A stretch of DNA of 42,547 nucleotides, taken from the NCBI GenBank assembly GCA_020833245.1, contig JAJHQQ010000005.1, positions 1 to 42,547 on the forward strand. The letters are read 5' to 3'. Positions within the stretch are counted from its first letter, which is position 1. Every line of letters begins with the position of its first letter. The notes below the pieces were generated by a model, which did no database searches, was not told where the DNA came from, and worked only from the letters and a program-made list of their open reading frames with translations. The position numbers and the translations under genes are program-made. Below are positions 24,163 through 35,344 of this stretch, piece after piece. This DNA is from Desulfurococcaceae archaeon. GTDB taxonomy: Archaea; Thermoproteota; Thermoprotei_A; Sulfolobales; Desulfurococcaceae.

Positions 24163-24251
24163 AGCGAGGAGAACTACTTTAAAAAGGGCGGTGTCTAGTA
24201 TATAGTCAAAGTGCTAGTGCTTACACATCTTAGAGTAAACAGGTGTGTGAA

Positions 24252-25445
24252 GTGGGTCACAGGAAAACCAGTGCGCCTAGACATGGGAGCCTGGGGGTTA
24301 GGCCGCGTAAGAGAGCTGAGGATCTAACTCCCAGAGTAAAGTCGTGGCCTGAGAAGAGCTGGATAGATTTACTCGTCGAGAAGTACGGCGAGGAAGCGTC
24401 AAAGAAGGGTATTACAGCGAAGCCCGTTCTCTTAGCGTACCCCGTGTATAAAGCCGGCATGACGCACGCTCTAGTAGTAGAGGATCGGCCGAATACCCCA
24501 TTTACTGGAAAAGAGAGGTTTACGCCTATTACGGTGTTAGATGCTCCTCCAGTTGTGGTTATTGGTTTAAGAACCTACACGAGGGACTACACTGGTGCTC
24601 TAAAACCACTTGGCGAGGTTTGGACTAGTCCGGTTGACGCGGTTATTAAAGCTGTTGAGGACTTCTATGGCTCGAATCCACTTTGGAGTCTTAAACCCGA
24701 GGGCGTAGTGCGTAAATACCTGTCAGGGCTACGTAAAGTAAATCACGGATTAGTAAAACCTGATCCTAGTGGAGAATTCGGGTTTAAATTTGTAGCTGAG
24801 AGTAGTGAAGAAGACGTTAAGAAAGTCCTTAGTGGAGACATCGTTGACATTAGAGCAATCGTTACAACAATCCCGGTGTTAGCGGGGTTTGGTAAGAAGA
24901 AGTGTGAAATTCTCGAAGTAAAAATCCACGGGAGTAGTATAGAGGAGAGATTAAAGTACGCGAGTAGCATATGGGGGAAGTACATTACGCCGTTTGACGT
25001 CTTCGTGGAGGGCCAGTACGTAGATGTAATTGGAGTGACTAAGGGTCACGGTTTCCAGGGTGTTATAAAGAGGTTTGGTGTAAAGGAGCTTCCGAGGTGG
25101 CATAAGCACAGAAAAGGCAGTAGAAAAGTTGGTGCTAGAAGCCCGGCTTTCACGTACTCAATGAGCGAGGTTCCTCAGCCTGGTCAAATGGGCTTTCACA
25201 GGCGGACGGAGTACAATAAGAGAATAATTAGAATTGGTAGAAACGGCTATGAGGCCACGGTTAAAGGAGGCTTTCTACACTACGGGCTAGTGTATGGGCC
25301 ATACATTCTAGTAAAGGGGTCTCTCATAGGGCCCCCCAAGAGGCTTTTAGTACTGAGACACCCAATAAGGCCTAACTTGAAGTTTATACCTCTCTCAGCT
25401 CCACAAGTAGTCTACTTAAGCCTAGAGAGTAAGCAGGGTGCGTGA
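24252..25445 (+). CDS. rpl3: Ribosomal protein uL3
   Basis: [39 protein letters not shown]; start re-assigned from 24243 to the GTG at 24252. Confidence 0.95.
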   Translation: MGHRKTSAPRHGSLGVRPRKRAEDLTPRVKSWPEKSWIDLLVEKYGEEASKKGITAKPVLLAYPVYKAGMTHALVVEDRPNTPFTGKERFTPITVLDAPPVVVIGLRTYTRDYTGALKPLGEVWTSPVDAVIKAVEDFYGSNPLWSLKPEGVVRKYLSGLRKVNHGLVKPDPSGEFGFKFVAESSEEDVKKVLSGDIVDIRAIVTTIPVLAGFGKKKCEILEVKIHGSSIEERLKYASSIWGKYITPFDVFVEGQYVDVIGVTKGHGFQGVIKRFGVKELPRWHKHRKGSRKVGARSPAFTYSMSEVPQPGQMGFHRRTEYNKRIIRIGRNGYEATVKGGFLHYGLVYGPYILVKGSLIGPPKRLLVLRHPIRPNLKFIPLSAPQVVYLSLESKQGA

Positions 25446-25456
25446 GGTGGTAATGT

Positions 25457-26284
25457 GTGATGGTGCTTGTGGGAATTAAAGACCCACATTTAGAGGTGCA
25501 GAGACTCGTAGTCCCAGTATTTGACGTAAATGGCAGTGTAATCAGGGAGATTGACTTACCCAGTTTATTCTACTACCCGGTTCGAAAAGACCTAATTAGA
25601 CGGGCTTTTCTATCGGCGTTTACGGCGATGCTTCAGCCTAAAGGCAGAGACCCGCTAGCTGGTAAGAGGACTACTGCTAGGTACTGGGGTGTTGGGTACG
25701 GCTTAGCTCGAGTTCCCAGGTTGCCTGATGGTACAGCTAGATTTGTAGTATCTGCTAGGAAGGGGCACATAGCGTTTCCACCTAGACCAGATAGGAGAAT
25801 TCACGAAGAGGTGAATAGAAAAGAGCGCGTAACAGCCATCGTCTCGGCTCTCGCGGCTACTTCCAGAGTAAGTCTAGTTAGAGAGAGGGGTCACGTGTTT
25901 GCTTGCGAGAAGCTACCAGTAGTAATAGACAGTAGTGTAGAGAGCGCTATTTCCAGGGCTAAAGAGGCGAGAGAGTACTTGGAGAAAATAGGTGTGTGGA
26001 GTGATATTGAGAGGAGCTATGAGAGAGCGAGAGTTAGGGCTGGTAAGGGCAAAATGAGAGGACGAAGGTACACTGAGCCGAGGAGCGTCTTGTTTATACT
26101 CTCGAGCTACACTTCTCTACTAGCTAAGGCCGTTAGGAACTTCCCCGGCGTAGACGTAGCTACACCCAGTAATCTTAGTGTACTGCACTTAGCGCCGGGA
26201 GGAGTTCCAGGTAGGCTCACAGTTGTCTCTACTACAGCCTTAGAGGAGATCGCGGAAAAGTACGAGGTGAAGTTTATTGAGTAG
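25457..26284 (+). CDS. rpl4: Ribosomal protein uL4
   Basis: [24 protein letters not shown]; archaeal L4 in conserved position. Confidence 0.95.
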   Translation: MMVLVGIKDPHLEVQRLVVPVFDVNGSVIREIDLPSLFYYPVRKDLIRRAFLSAFTAMLQPKGRDPLAGKRTTARYWGVGYGLARVPRLPDGTARFVVSARKGHIAFPPRPDRRIHEEVNRKERVTAIVSALAATSRVSLVRERGHVFACEKLPVVIDSSVESAISRAKEAREYLEKIGVWSDIERSYERARVRAGKGKMRGRRYTEPRSVLFILSSYTSLLAKAVRNFPGVDVATPSNLSVLHLAPGGVPGRLTVVSTTALEEIAEKYEVKFIE

Positions 26285-26549
26285 TGCTGACTGGGCATTT
26301 AAAGTAATAAAGAGACCTGTTCAGAGCGAGAAGGCACTAATGCTCGTCGACAAGCAGAACACGCTTACATTTATAGTTGACATTAAAGCTAGTAAACACG
26401 ATGTTAAGAGAGCTGTTGAGCTCTTATTCAACGTGGAGGTAGAGGGGGTTAGGACTCTAGTAACTCCAAGAGGCGAGAAAAAGGCCTACGTTAAGCTTAA
26501 ACCTGAATACAAGGCATCTGAGGTGGCTTCGAAACTAGGATTAATGTAG
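26277..26549 (+). CDS. rpl23: Ribosomal protein uL23
   Basis: [45 protein letters not shown]. Confidence 0.95.
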   Translation: MSSADWAFKVIKRPVQSEKALMLVDKQNTLTFIVDIKASKHDVKRAVELLFNVEVEGVRTLVTPRGEKKAYVKLKPEYKASEVASKLGLM

Positions 26550-27275
26550 GTGCTGGGTATGGGTAAGAGGATAATTGTTCAGAGGAGGGGTCGTGGAAGC
26601 CCAACTTGGCGCACACCAGACCACTTACACATAGCTCCCGCGAAGTACCCTCTACTAGACTCGAGTAGAACCTACAAGGGGATAATTCACGACTTAATTC
26701 ACGACCCAGGGAGGTGGACTCCGCTCGCGGAAGTAGAGCTGGAGACCGGCGAAGTCTTCTACATTCCAGCTGTTGAGGGCATGTACGTTGGGCAAGTCAT
26801 TGAGATAGGGTCCCAGGCCAGAATAGCCAATGGTAATATTCTGCCACTAGGAGCCATACCTGAGGGGGTTCAAGTGGCTAATGTCGAGAAAACACCCGGA
26901 GATGGTGGTAGATATGCGAGGTCGAGTGGGACGTACGCAGTAGTCATGGGCAAGTCGGGAGACAAGGTGAAGGTTCTACTACCGAGTGGAAAAACAGTGG
27001 AAGTATCAGCAATGGCCAGGGCAACTATAGGCGTTGTCGCCGGTGGAGGTCGACCGGAAAAGCCCCTCTTAAAAGCTGGAGCAGCGTACTGGAAGTGGAG
27101 TGCTAAGAGCCACTGGTGGCCGCGCGTCAGGGGCCTCGCAATGAACCCTGTTTCCCACCCACACGGAGGAGGTAGACACGTTGGTAGACCCACGACGGTA
27201 TCTCGAAACACACCACCCGGTAGAAAAGTGGGTCACATTGCCGCGAGGAGAACTGGTAGAAAGAAGAGTAAGTAG
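26550..27275 (+). CDS. rpl2: Ribosomal protein uL2
   Basis: VRGLAMNPVSHPHGGGRHVGRPTTVSRNTPPGRKVG. Confidence 0.97.
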   Translation: MLGMGKRIIVQRRGRGSPTWRTPDHLHIAPAKYPLLDSSRTYKGIIHDLIHDPGRWTPLAEVELETGEVFYIPAVEGMYVGQVIEIGSQARIANGNILPLGAIPEGVQVANVEKTPGDGGRYARSSGTYAVVMGKSGDKVKVLLPSGKTVEVSAMARATIGVVAGGGRPEKPLLKAGAAYWKWSAKSHWWPRVRGLAMNPVSHPHGGGRHVGRPTTVSRNTPPGRKVGHIAARRTGRKKSK

Positions 27276-27353
27276 TGATTGTGTATGTTTAGAGCTAAAA
27301 AGTGCATTTATACTTCATGTAGTTCTAGTAGCGTGCTTAGAGGATGATACCCG

Positions 27354-27806
27354 GTGAGCCAGGCACAGAGCCTACCACCGCACTTACAGGACGCGCCGCT
27401 CGAGTGGAGGAAGTTTAGGTATAGAGGTAAGACTCTAGAAGAGCTACTCAACACGTCACTGGACGACTTTGTCAGGCTTCTTCCAGCTAGGCAGAGGAGA
27501 AGCCTTACACGTGGATTTACAAAGGCCCAGATAAGGCTCTTAGCCAAAGTGAGAAGGATTATTAAGGACCCAGAGCTCGCCAAGAAGAAAGTCGTGAAGA
27601 CACATGTTAGAGACATGATTATACTCCCAGAAATGGTTGGGTTAACCTTCGCCGTGTATAATGGCAAGGAGTATGTGCAGTTTAAAGTTACACCAGAGAT
27701 GATTGGGCACTACTTAGGGGAATTTAGCCCTACAACTAAGAAAGTCTCTCACGGAGAGCCGGGTCTCAAAGCTACGAGGAGTAGTAGGTTCATAGCTATG
27801 AAGTAG
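27354..27806 (+). CDS. rps19: Ribosomal protein uS19
   Basis: [32 protein letters not shown]. Confidence 0.96.
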   Translation: MSQAQSLPPHLQDAPLEWRKFRYRGKTLEELLNTSLDDFVRLLPARQRRSLTRGFTKAQIRLLAKVRRIIKDPELAKKKVVKTHVRDMIILPEMVGLTFAVYNGKEYVQFKVTPEMIGHYLGEFSPTTKKVSHGEPGLKATRSSRFIAMK

Positions 27807-27817
27807 GTGCTTACGCT

Positions 27818-28291
27818 ATGCCTACTTGGCACTACTCTCTGAAACTAAGAGACGAGTCCAAAGTAGCTAAGGGAGTATCGTTTGACATACCAGTATCAAT
27901 AAAGTACATGAGGGAGATCGCGGCTACTCTAAAGGGCATGAGGGTTAGCGAGGCGGAGAAATTCCTCGAGGACGTGATTAAGCTTAAACAGCCGGTTCCA
28001 TTTAGGAGGTATTACGGGAAAGTAAGCCATAAGCGGGGGTTAGCGGACAAGTTTGCTTGGCCTATTGGCAGGTACCCGGTTAAGGGAGCTAAATATACAT
28101 TGAAATTACTTAGAAGCGTTAAAGCTAACGCTGAGAATAAGGGGTTAAACGTAGAGAAACTAGTTATAGTTCACATAGCTGCTCACAGAGGGCCTACGCT
28201 GAAGAGGTATATGCCGAGAGCGTTCGGCCGGGCAACTCCAAAATACAGGAGGACGAGTCACCTCGAAATAGTAGTCAGAGAGGTTGATTAG
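27818..28291 (+). CDS. rpl22: Ribosomal protein uL22
   Basis: HIAAHRGPTLKRYMPRAFGRATPKYRRTSHLEIVV. Confidence 0.95.
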   Translation: MPTWHYSLKLRDESKVAKGVSFDIPVSIKYMREIAATLKGMRVSEAEKFLEDVIKLKQPVPFRRYYGKVSHKRGLADKFAWPIGRYPVKGAKYTLKLLRSVKANAENKGLNVEKLVIVHIAAHRGPTLKRYMPRAFGRATPKYRRTSHLEIVVREVD

Positions 28292-28955
28292 ATTGGTTGG
28301 ACCCAAGATAAAGAGCTATTTTCTCTCACTAGGCTTGACAAAGGTCATGGTCGACGAGATCTTAGCGTACTACTTTAAGGACTCCGGCTACGCCGACGTG
28401 GAGATATACAAAACTCCTCTGGGTTACAGAATAGTCATATACGCCGAGTACCCTGGGAGGCTAATTGGCCGCGGTGGCTCTGTCTTGAAGAAAATAGCAG
28501 CAGTTCTCCAGGCTAGAGCGGGCTTAGAGAATGTCAGTATAACTGTGTCTCCAGTTGTCAATCCAGACCTCAATGCGAGAGTAGTGGCTTTTAGAATAGC
28601 GAGGCTCCTAGAGAGGGGAGTACCTTACAGGAGGCTAATGCTGTTCACTTTGAGGAGAATTATGGAGGCTGGTGCACTAGGGTGCGAGATAATAATAAGC
28701 GGTAAGTTGCGTGGTGAGAGGGCCTCTTTCGAGAAGCTCCGCGCAGGAAAAGTCTACAAGGCTGGAGAGATAGTTGACCACATAGTAGACAGGGCAGTAG
28801 CTCACGCGCTCCTCAAACCAGGTATATATGGAATAGAGGTGATCATAGTTAAGCCTGCCACGAATTTACCAGACCAGGTTGTCGTGAGGGAGCTCCAGCC
28901 GGCAGAAGTCGATAAGGTAAAAGAAGAGGTGAAGATGACTCTTGAAGCCAAGTGA
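28284..28955 (+). CDS. rps3: Ribosomal protein uS3
   Basis: KH-domain GRLIGRGGSVLKKIA, GALGCEIIISGKLRGERA. Confidence 0.96.
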   Translation: MIRLVGPKIKSYFLSLGLTKVMVDEILAYYFKDSGYADVEIYKTPLGYRIVIYAEYPGRLIGRGGSVLKKIAAVLQARAGLENVSITVSPVVNPDLNARVVAFRIARLLERGVPYRRLMLFTLRRIMEAGALGCEIIISGKLRGERASFEKLRAGKVYKAGEIVDHIVDRAVAHALLKPGIYGIEVIIVKPATNLPDQVVVRELQPAEVDKVKEEVKMTLEAK

Positions 28956-29136
28956 AATTAGGAGTATGAGCCGGGAGGAGAGGCTCAAGAAGCTCGAAGA
29001 GCTGAGATCAGAGCTAGTTAAACTTAAACTACAGGCTAAAATGGGATTACTGAAAGACACTGCTAGAATAAGGAATGTAAAGAGAGCTATTGCCCGCATC
29101 TTGACAATAATGCGAGAAGAGGAGGCCGAAGGGTGA
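28942..29136 (+). CDS. rpl29: Ribosomal protein uL29
   Basis: MKPSEIRSMSREERLKKLEELRSELVKLKLQ; TTG start. Confidence 0.93.
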   Translation: MKPSEIRSMSREERLKKLEELRSELVKLKLQAKMGLLKDTARIRNVKRAIARILTIMREEEAEG

Positions 29137-29143
29137 TCTCCGC

Positions 29144-29434
29144 GTGAGGATTACACCTGGTAACATTCTCTGCCACGAGTTAATAGGGCTTGAGGTTAGG
29201 GTTAAGCAGTACACAGACCCCAAGTTAATTGCGTTATCAGGTGTAGTTGTAGATGAGACGCTTAAGTCCCTGATTATTGAGGAGAGTAGTGGGAGGAGAG
29301 TGCGCGTCTTCAAGGCTAATGGCGTCTTCGCGTTTAGGTTACCTAGTGGCGAGGAAGTAGATGTCGCGGGTGTAGATATTCTTGGAAGACCGTGGGATAG
29401 ACTTAAGAAAAACATTGAGAAGTGCGGGGTGTAA
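29144..29434 (+). CDS. rnp1: RNase P protein component 1 (p29/Pop4)
   Basis: ELIGLEVRVKQYTDPKLIALSGVVVDETLKSLII, conserved position between uL29 and uS17. Confidence 0.9.
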   Translation: MRITPGNILCHELIGLEVRVKQYTDPKLIALSGVVVDETLKSLIIEESSGRRVRVFKANGVFAFRLPSGEEVDVAGVDILGRPWDRLKKNIEKCGV

Positions 29435-29437
29435 GTT

Positions 29438-29818
29438 GTGAGTCAAGCTGGAGGCGCTTTCAAAACACCTCGAAATATAGGAATTCCCGGAGTAAAGCCA
29501 CCCGAGAAGACGTGTAATGACCCAAAGTGCCCTTGGCACGGTCACTTAAAAGTTAGGGGTGTACTAATTGAGGGCATGGTTGTAAAGACGAGGGGTCGCA
29601 AAACAGCCATTATACTCCACGAGTACTTACACTACGTCTCGAAGTACATGAGGTATGAGCGTAGGAGGAGAAAAATACACGTTCACGTCCCACCGTGTAT
29701 TGACATTCGAGAGGGAGATAGAGTTCTACTCGCTGAGACGCGTCCACTGGCTAAGACCATCGCGTTTGTAGTTATAAGTGTCCTTGGAAAAAAGGAGAGT
29801 AGTCAGGGTGGTGCTTAA
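29438..29818 (+). CDS. rps17: Ribosomal protein uS17
   Basis: [41 protein letters not shown]. Confidence 0.94.
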   Translation: MSQAGGAFKTPRNIGIPGVKPPEKTCNDPKCPWHGHLKVRGVLIEGMVVKTRGRKTAIILHEYLHYVSKYMRYERRRRKIHVHVPPCIDIREGDRVLLAETRPLAKTIAFVVISVLGKKESSQGGA

Positions 29819-30246
29819 TGGGTGCTAAGAGAGCTACTGCTTCGAAGCCTACTTACTCGAAGAGACACTTAGCTACTGGACTTCAAGTCATGTCTAGAGT
29901 TAAGGTCACTGATAATAGCGGCGCAAAGGAGGCGGTGATTATAGGTGTTCCTGGCTACCATGGTCGACTCCGGAGAGTTCCCCCGGCATGTGTAGGAGAC
30001 ATAGTAGTTGTGAGTGTTAAGAAGGGGACACCAGAGGTTAGGAAAAAAGTGTTTAAAGCAGTAATTGTAAGACAGAGAAGACCCTACAGAAGGCCAGATG
30101 GCACGTGGATAGCTTTTGAAGACAACGCTGTCGTGTTATTAACACCTGAAGGCATGCTTAAGGGCACTGAGATACGCGGACCAGTAGCTAGAGAAGCGGC
30201 TGAGCGGTGGTCTCAAGTTGCTAATGCGGCGTCAATAATAGTGTAA
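29818..30246 (+). CDS. rpl14: Ribosomal protein uL14
   Basis: [50 protein letters not shown]. Confidence 0.96.
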   Translation: MGAKRATASKPTYSKRHLATGLQVMSRVKVTDNSGAKEAVIIGVPGYHGRLRRVPPACVGDIVVVSVKKGTPEVRKKVFKAVIVRQRRPYRRPDGTWIAFEDNAVVLLTPEGMLKGTEIRGPVAREAAERWSQVANAASIIV

Positions 30247-30257
30247 GGTGATTCTTA

Positions 30258-30677
30258 GTGCCCTTGAGGTCCTCTATTCAGCCTAGAGTGCAGAGAAAAC
30301 AACTACGCACAATGCCCCTCCACCTGAGACATAGGCTATTTAATGCGCCGCTCTCAAGAGAGCTCCGAGAGAAGTATGGTGTCAAGAGACTGCCTGTACG
30401 AGTAGGTGATACTGTTAGAATAATGAGGGGAGACTTCACGGGAACAGAGGGGAAAGTCGTCAACGTTGACTTAAAGCGCGTCAGAGTATTCGTAGAGGGT
30501 GTGCAAATTAAGAAAGCAGATGGAACCCCAGTATACTACCCTATACATCCAAGTAAAGTAATGATCGTTAAGCTCGATCTCTCCGATAAGTACAGGGTGA
30601 GAATAATAGAGAGGAGGAAAGGAAAGGCCGAGGCCCTCACTGAGAGTAGAGGAGAAGAGCAGAGAGGTGGCGAGTAG
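30258..30677 (+). CDS. rpl24: Ribosomal protein uL24
   Basis: KOW motif [36 protein letters not shown]. Confidence 0.94.
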   Translation: MPLRSSIQPRVQRKQLRTMPLHLRHRLFNAPLSRELREKYGVKRLPVRVGDTVRIMRGDFTGTEGKVVNVDLKRVRVFVEGVQIKKADGTPVYYPIHPSKVMIVKLDLSDKYRVRIIERRKGKAEALTESRGEEQRGGE

Positions 30678-31435
30678 TGGCCAGAATGGGTGGATCTAGG
30701 CACTTAAAAGCGCTTGCAGCGCCAGAGTTCTGGCCTATACTGAGAAAGGAGTATAAATGGGTTGTTAAGCCAAGCCCTGGCCCCCACCCAATTGAGAGGT
30801 GTATACCGCTCCTCATTCTAGTGCGCGATGTCTTTAAGTACGCTAAGACTGGGCGGGAGGCAAGGAGACTCATAGGTGAGGGTCACTTTAAAATTGATGG
30901 TAGAATAGTGAGAGACTACAAGTTTCCAGTAGGATTAATGGACGTAGTTGAGATCATTGATACAGGCGAGGCGTATAGAGTCTTGCCAACCCCTACGAGG
31001 GTTTTGTGGCCGCATAAAATACCAGTAGAGGAGGCTTCTATTAAGCCTTGTCAAATAAGGGGAAAGACTACTGTAAAAGGAGGGCACATACAGCTCAATT
31101 TACACGATGGCAGAAATATACTCGTGAGAGTCGCTGATCCACGCAACCCTGTGGAAGACGTCTACGAGACTAATGGCACAGTTATAATATCACTAAAAGA
31201 CCGCAGCGTGCTAAACTACATCCCCCTCAAAGAGGGAGTTATTGTTATTGTTACAGGTGGCAGAAACGTCGGCCGCGTGGGTAGAGTAGTCGAGATAATA
31301 CCCAGTGCTCTCAAGAGGAGAAAGCACATTGTAACACTAGAGGATAGTGCTAGTAGGAGATTTCAAACGAGTCTAGAGTACGTGTTTCCTATAGGCGTTG
31401 AGAAACCCGTAATTTCTCTCTACGAGGGTGCGTAG
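30677..31435 (+). CDS. rps4e: Ribosomal protein eS4
   Basis: GGSRHLKALAAPEFWPILRKEYKWVVKPSPGPHPIERCIPL. Confidence 0.95.
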   Translation: MARMGGSRHLKALAAPEFWPILRKEYKWVVKPSPGPHPIERCIPLLILVRDVFKYAKTGREARRLIGEGHFKIDGRIVRDYKFPVGLMDVVEIIDTGEAYRVLPTPTRVLWPHKIPVEEASIKPCQIRGKTTVKGGHIQLNLHDGRNILVRVADPRNPVEDVYETNGTVIISLKDRSVLNYIPLKEGVIVIVTGGRNVGRVGRVVEIIPSALKRRKHIVTLEDSASRRFQTSLEYVFPIGVEKPVISLYEGA

Positions 31436-31437
31436 CA

Positions 31438-31998
31438 GTGACGGTTTTAACGCCAGAAGTTGAAAGCGCTATTCTCAAGAAGTGGGAGAGTAACCCAATG
31501 CTTAAGCCGAGAATAGTTAAGGTTACTGTTAACGTGAGTATTAACCCGGATTTCGAGAGGCTAAAGAAAATTGTAGCCGTACTAGAGGAGATAACCGGGT
31601 CGACACCCTCACTTAGAAAGGCAAAGAGAACTATTAGGGAATTTGGCGTGAAGAAGGGGGATTACATAGCGGCAGCTGTGACTCTACGGAGAAACCTTGC
31701 AGTAGAGTTCTTAAAGAGGGCTCTCGACGCTATTGGATATCGCCTTAAAGCCTCTAGTTTCGACGACTACGGCAATGTGTGTTTCGGCGTTAAAGAGCAC
31801 ATACATCTTCCCGGAGTGAAGTACGACCCTGAAATAGGGATCTTCGGCATGGACGTCTGTATAACAATTGAGAGACCCGGCTACAGGGTCATGCGAAGAA
31901 GGCGCTGCAAGTCCACCGTTCCGAGAAGACACAGAGTGAGTAAACTAGAGGCCATGGTTCTACTTAAAAACCTCTTTGGAGTTGAAATTGTTAAGTAA
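31438..31998 (+). CDS. rpl5: Ribosomal protein uL5
   Basis: IREFGVKKGDYIAAAVTLR..., GVKYDPEIGIFGMDVCITIERPGYRV. Confidence 0.95.
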   Translation: MTVLTPEVESAILKKWESNPMLKPRIVKVTVNVSINPDFERLKKIVAVLEEITGSTPSLRKAKRTIREFGVKKGDYIAAAVTLRRNLAVEFLKRALDAIGYRLKASSFDDYGNVCFGVKEHIHLPGVKYDPEIGIFGMDVCITIERPGYRVMRRRRCKSTVPRRHRVSKLEAMVLLKNLFGVEIVK

Positions 31999-32009
31999 TA
32001 GGTGTGCTT

Positions 32010-32174
32010 ATGGCTAAGTTCAAGCAGCCTAAACAGTACAGGTATGGTCGAGGGGTCCAGGAGTGCAGGAGGTGTGGGTCAAGAGACGCGGTTATACAAG
32101 CCTACGGAGTATATCTCTGTAGGCAGTGTTTTAGGGAAATCGCGGCTACGCTCGGCTTTAGGAAGTACAGTTAA
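32010..32174 (+). CDS. rps14: Ribosomal protein uS14 (zinc-binding; missing from ORF track)
   Basis: [54 protein letters not shown], 54 aa; CxxC...CxxC. Confidence 0.95.
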   Translation: MAKFKQPKQYRYGRGVQECRRCGSRDAVIQAYGVYLCRQCFREIAATLGFRKYS

Positions 32175-32188
32175 CAGTGGTGTTAAAC

Positions 32189-32590
32189 ATGGTTACAATG
32201 GACCCACTCGCTAACACTCTCTCCGCAATATACAACGCCGAGGTTAGAGCTAAGAAAGAAGTTGTTACGTGGCCAGCCTCTAAGCTAATTCTAAACGTGC
32301 TAAAAGTCCTACAGAGAGAAGGCTACATCGGTGAATTCGAGTATATTGATGACGGCAGGTGGGGCAAGATTAGAGTTCAACTACTGGGCAGAATAAACAA
32401 GGTAGGTGTAATAAAGCCTAGGTACCCGGTTAAATACACAGACTTAGTGAACCCCCCTCACTGGTTGAAGAAGTACCTCCCATCATATAATATTGGTATA
32501 TTAATAGTCTCAACCTCTCAGGGTGTAATGTCACATAGAGAAGCAGTTGAGAGGAGAATAGGGGGAGTGCTTCTAGCATACTGCTACTAG
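32189..32590 (+). CDS. rps8: Ribosomal protein uS8
   Basis: [34 protein letters not shown]; start re-assigned from 32177. Confidence 0.94.
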   Translation: MVTMDPLANTLSAIYNAEVRAKKEVVTWPASKLILNVLKVLQREGYIGEFEYIDDGRWGKIRVQLLGRINKVGVIKPRYPVKYTDLVNPPHWLKKYLPSYNIGILIVSTSQGVMSHREAVERRIGGVLLAYCY

Positions 32591-32601
32591 TAGCAAACTA
32601 G

Positions 32602-33168
32602 GTGAGGGGTGTGGCGAGAATTATTCACGTTGAGGAGCGCGTTCAAATCCCTGAGGGTGTCAGGGTTCAAGTAGATAGCTCGAGAGTGCGTGTTGAGGGC
32701 CCTCGTGGGGTAGTTGAAAGAGACTTCTCCCACGCTAGGGGCATTCTCATATCACTTAGAGACAGCGAGGTGGTTGTAGAGGCCTACATGGCTGATAGGA
32801 GAGTTAAAGCCCTAGTTGGGACGATAGCGTCACACATTAGGAACATGATTACTGGTGTTACCAAGGGGTATAGGTACAGGCTTAAAATAGTCTACTCACA
32901 CTTCCCCGTAACAGTCGTTTACGATAAGCAGAACAAAGTTGTGAGAATAAAGAACTTTATAGGGGAAAAAGCCGACCGCGTTGCGAGAGTCTACGGTAAT
33001 GTAGATGTGCGAGTAGAGGGGAGCGACGTGATCGTAGAGGGCGTAGACATAGAAGAAGTGGGGTTAACTGCGGCGTCAATAGAGAGGGCTACGCGAGTAA
33101 AAGACCGCGATAGGAGGGTTTTTGTAGACGGCATTTACATTTACAGTAGAGAAGTCGCTGGTGAGTAG
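32602..33168 (+). CDS. rpl6: Ribosomal protein uL6
   Basis: IPEGVRVQVDSSRVRVEGPRGVVERDF; TKGYRYRLKIVYSHFPVTV. Confidence 0.95.
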   Translation: MRGVARIIHVEERVQIPEGVRVQVDSSRVRVEGPRGVVERDFSHARGILISLRDSEVVVEAYMADRRVKALVGTIASHIRNMITGVTKGYRYRLKIVYSHFPVTVVYDKQNKVVRIKNFIGEKADRVARVYGNVDVRVEGSDVIVEGVDIEEVGLTAASIERATRVKDRDRRVFVDGIYIYSREVAGE

Positions 33169-33580
33169 CGTGGTGGAGAGTAAAAGCCTAGATTACTACT
33201 TAAAGCTACGTGAAAAAATAAAGCAGAAAATGCCCGATTTTCTCAGACACCTATGGTGGAAAAAGCCAAAGTTTAAAAACGAACCTAAGTGGCATAAACC
33301 TAAAGGCATAGATAACAAGATGAGACTCCAGCTTAAAGGATACCCCCCAATCGTGAAAGTGGGGTATAGAGTACCAGCAGTAGTTAGGGGTCTTCACCCG
33401 AGCGGTCTCAAGCCCGTGGTTGTTCATAGCGTTGAGGAACTAGATGACTACAATCCCAGCGAGCACATAGTGTACATCGGGAGCAGTGTTAGCTTGAGAA
33501 AAGCCACTTTAATCTACAAGAAGGCTGTTGAAAAGGGCTTTAAAGTAGCTAATCCACCAAGAGGAGTTGAAGCCTCATAG
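33161..33580 (+). CDS. rpl32e: Ribosomal protein eL32
   Basis: FLRHLWWKKPKFKNEPKWHKPKGIDNKMRLQLKGYPPIVKVGYR. Confidence 0.94.
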   Translation: MSSVVESKSLDYYLKLREKIKQKMPDFLRHLWWKKPKFKNEPKWHKPKGIDNKMRLQLKGYPPIVKVGYRVPAVVRGLHPSGLKPVVVHSVEELDDYNPSEHIVYIGSSVSLRKATLIYKKAVEKGFKVANPPRGVEAS

Positions 33581-33592
33581 TGGTGATCACAC

Positions 33593-34048
33593 GTGAGCGA
33601 CCTCACACTGCAAAAGAAACTCGCTGCGGAGATTCTCGGCGTAGGAGTCTCCAGGATTAGAATAGACCCTGCTAGAATCAGTGATGTGGCGCAGGCTATC
33701 ACGAGAGAGGACGTGAAAAAGCTAATAAAAACCGGGGCTATCTGGGCTGAGCAAGAACGCGGAGTGACGGGGTACTCCTCCAAGATAAGGAGAAAACAGC
33801 GTGTAAAGGGGCGAAGTAGGGGTCATGGTAAGCGCGAAGGCGGTAAGTACGCGCGTAGCGACCCGAAGGAGGCGTGGATGAATAGAATTAGAAAGATCAG
33901 GGGGTACTTGAGGTACCTGAGAGACCACGGTATCCTAGACGCGAGGACTTATCGGCACTTATACATGCTAGCAAAAGGAGGGTACTTTACATCTCTCGCT
34001 TCGCTACGACTGTACCTCAAGGAGAGGGGTATATTAAAGGAGACGTAG
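33593..34048 (+). CDS. rpl19e: Ribosomal protein eL19
   Basis: [49 protein letters not shown]. Confidence 0.95.
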   Translation: MSDLTLQKKLAAEILGVGVSRIRIDPARISDVAQAITREDVKKLIKTGAIWAEQERGVTGYSSKIRRKQRVKGRSRGHGKREGGKYARSDPKEAWMNRIRKIRGYLRYLRDHGILDARTYRHLYMLAKGGYFTSLASLRLYLKERGILKET

Positions 34049-34058
34049 AGGTGGTTTT

Positions 34059-34679
34059 GTGGCAAGGGGTCCTAGGTACAGAGTTCCGCGCAGGAGGAGG
34101 CGAGAGGGGAAAACGGACTACTATAAGCGCTACAGGATGGTGCTCTCTGGGCACCCGAGATTTACTGTTAGGAGGACACTGAATTACATATGGGTTCAAG
34201 TAGCCGTGGCTAAGCCGAAGGGTGATCACATATTAGCGGCTGCTCATTCGAGAGAACTCGTAAAGAAATTTGGGTGGAAGGGTGGTACAGCTAACACCCC
34301 AGCGGCTTACTTGACTGGTCTACTAGCGGCTCTACGAGCACTCGAAAAGAACATTAAGTACGCCGTCCCGGATATCGGGCTACACAGGCCGACTAAGGGC
34401 AGTATGGTATTCGCTGCTATTAAGGCGGCTAATGACGCTGGGTTGAAAGTACCTATGAGCGAGGAAGTAGCGCCCTCGCTAGATAGAATTAGGGGTGTTC
34501 ACATCGCCGCTTACGCTAAAATGCTAAAAGAAAAGGGGTTAGATAAGACGAGGTTTTCAAAGTACTATGAGAGGGGACTAGACCCTGAGGCGCTACCCTC
34601 TCACTTTGACGAGGTTAAAAAAACTATTCTAGCCTATTACAGCTCAAGGACTAGTGTAAGAGAAGGCGAGCAGGTGTAA
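34059..34679 (+). CDS. rpl18: Ribosomal protein uL18
   Basis: [45 protein letters not shown]. Confidence 0.95.
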   Translation: MARGPRYRVPRRRRREGKTDYYKRYRMVLSGHPRFTVRRTLNYIWVQVAVAKPKGDHILAAAHSRELVKKFGWKGGTANTPAAYLTGLLAALRALEKNIKYAVPDIGLHRPTKGSMVFAAIKAANDAGLKVPMSEEVAPSLDRIRGVHIAAYAKMLKEKGLDKTRFSKYYERGLDPEALPSHFDEVKKTILAYYSSRTSVREGEQV

Positions 34680-34684
34680 GCGTC

Positions 34685-35338
34685 GTGTCGTATACCTTCA
34701 TGCCAGCACTAGACAAGGCAGCCTTGGAGAAGTGGAGTCCGCGCACGAGGACAGGTAAACTAGTACTTGAGGGTAAAGTGACTAGTCTAAACGAGATATT
34801 TAGTAAGAACATGCCACTACTAGAACCTGAAATAGTAGACTACTTCTTGCCGAATTTAAAATACGCTGTAATAGATAGAAAACACGTTCAGAAAATGACA
34901 GATGCTGGTAGAAGAACAAAAATTCAAATAGTAGTTATAGTTGGAGATGAGAGTAGCTACGTGGGTATTGGAATAGGTAAAGCGAAGCAGTACACAGACG
35001 CACTAGCAAAGGCACTTCGAGACGCAAAGCTCAATATTAGGCCAATTAGAAGAGGTTGTGGTAGTTGGGAGTGTAGGTGTGGAGAGCCCCACTCTGTGCC
35101 ATTTACTGTTACAGGCTTTTCTGGGAGTGTTAGAATAACTCTAAAGCCGGCGCCAAAGGGTACTGGACTAGTAGCTGGAGACATAGCTAAAATTGTGCTT
35201 AGATTAGCCGGTATTAGAGATGTCTGGACTCAGAGCATGGGGGAGACGAGGACAACACTAAACTTCGCAAAAGCGGCTGTCAATGCGCTTCACAACACGT
35301 ATAAGTTTGTAACACCACTAGACTGGATTAAAACGTAG
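34685..35338 (+). CDS. rps5: Ribosomal protein uS5
   Basis: VVIVGDESSYVGIGIGKAKQYTDALAKALRDAKLNIRPIRRGCGSWEC. Confidence 0.95.
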   Translation: MSYTFMPALDKAALEKWSPRTRTGKLVLEGKVTSLNEIFSKNMPLLEPEIVDYFLPNLKYAVIDRKHVQKMTDAGRRTKIQIVVIVGDESSYVGIGIGKAKQYTDALAKALRDAKLNIRPIRRGCGSWECRCGEPHSVPFTVTGFSGSVRITLKPAPKGTGLVAGDIAKIVLRLAGIRDVWTQSMGETRTTLNFAKAAVNALHNTYKFVTPLDWIKT

Positions 35339-35344
35339 AGTCTC

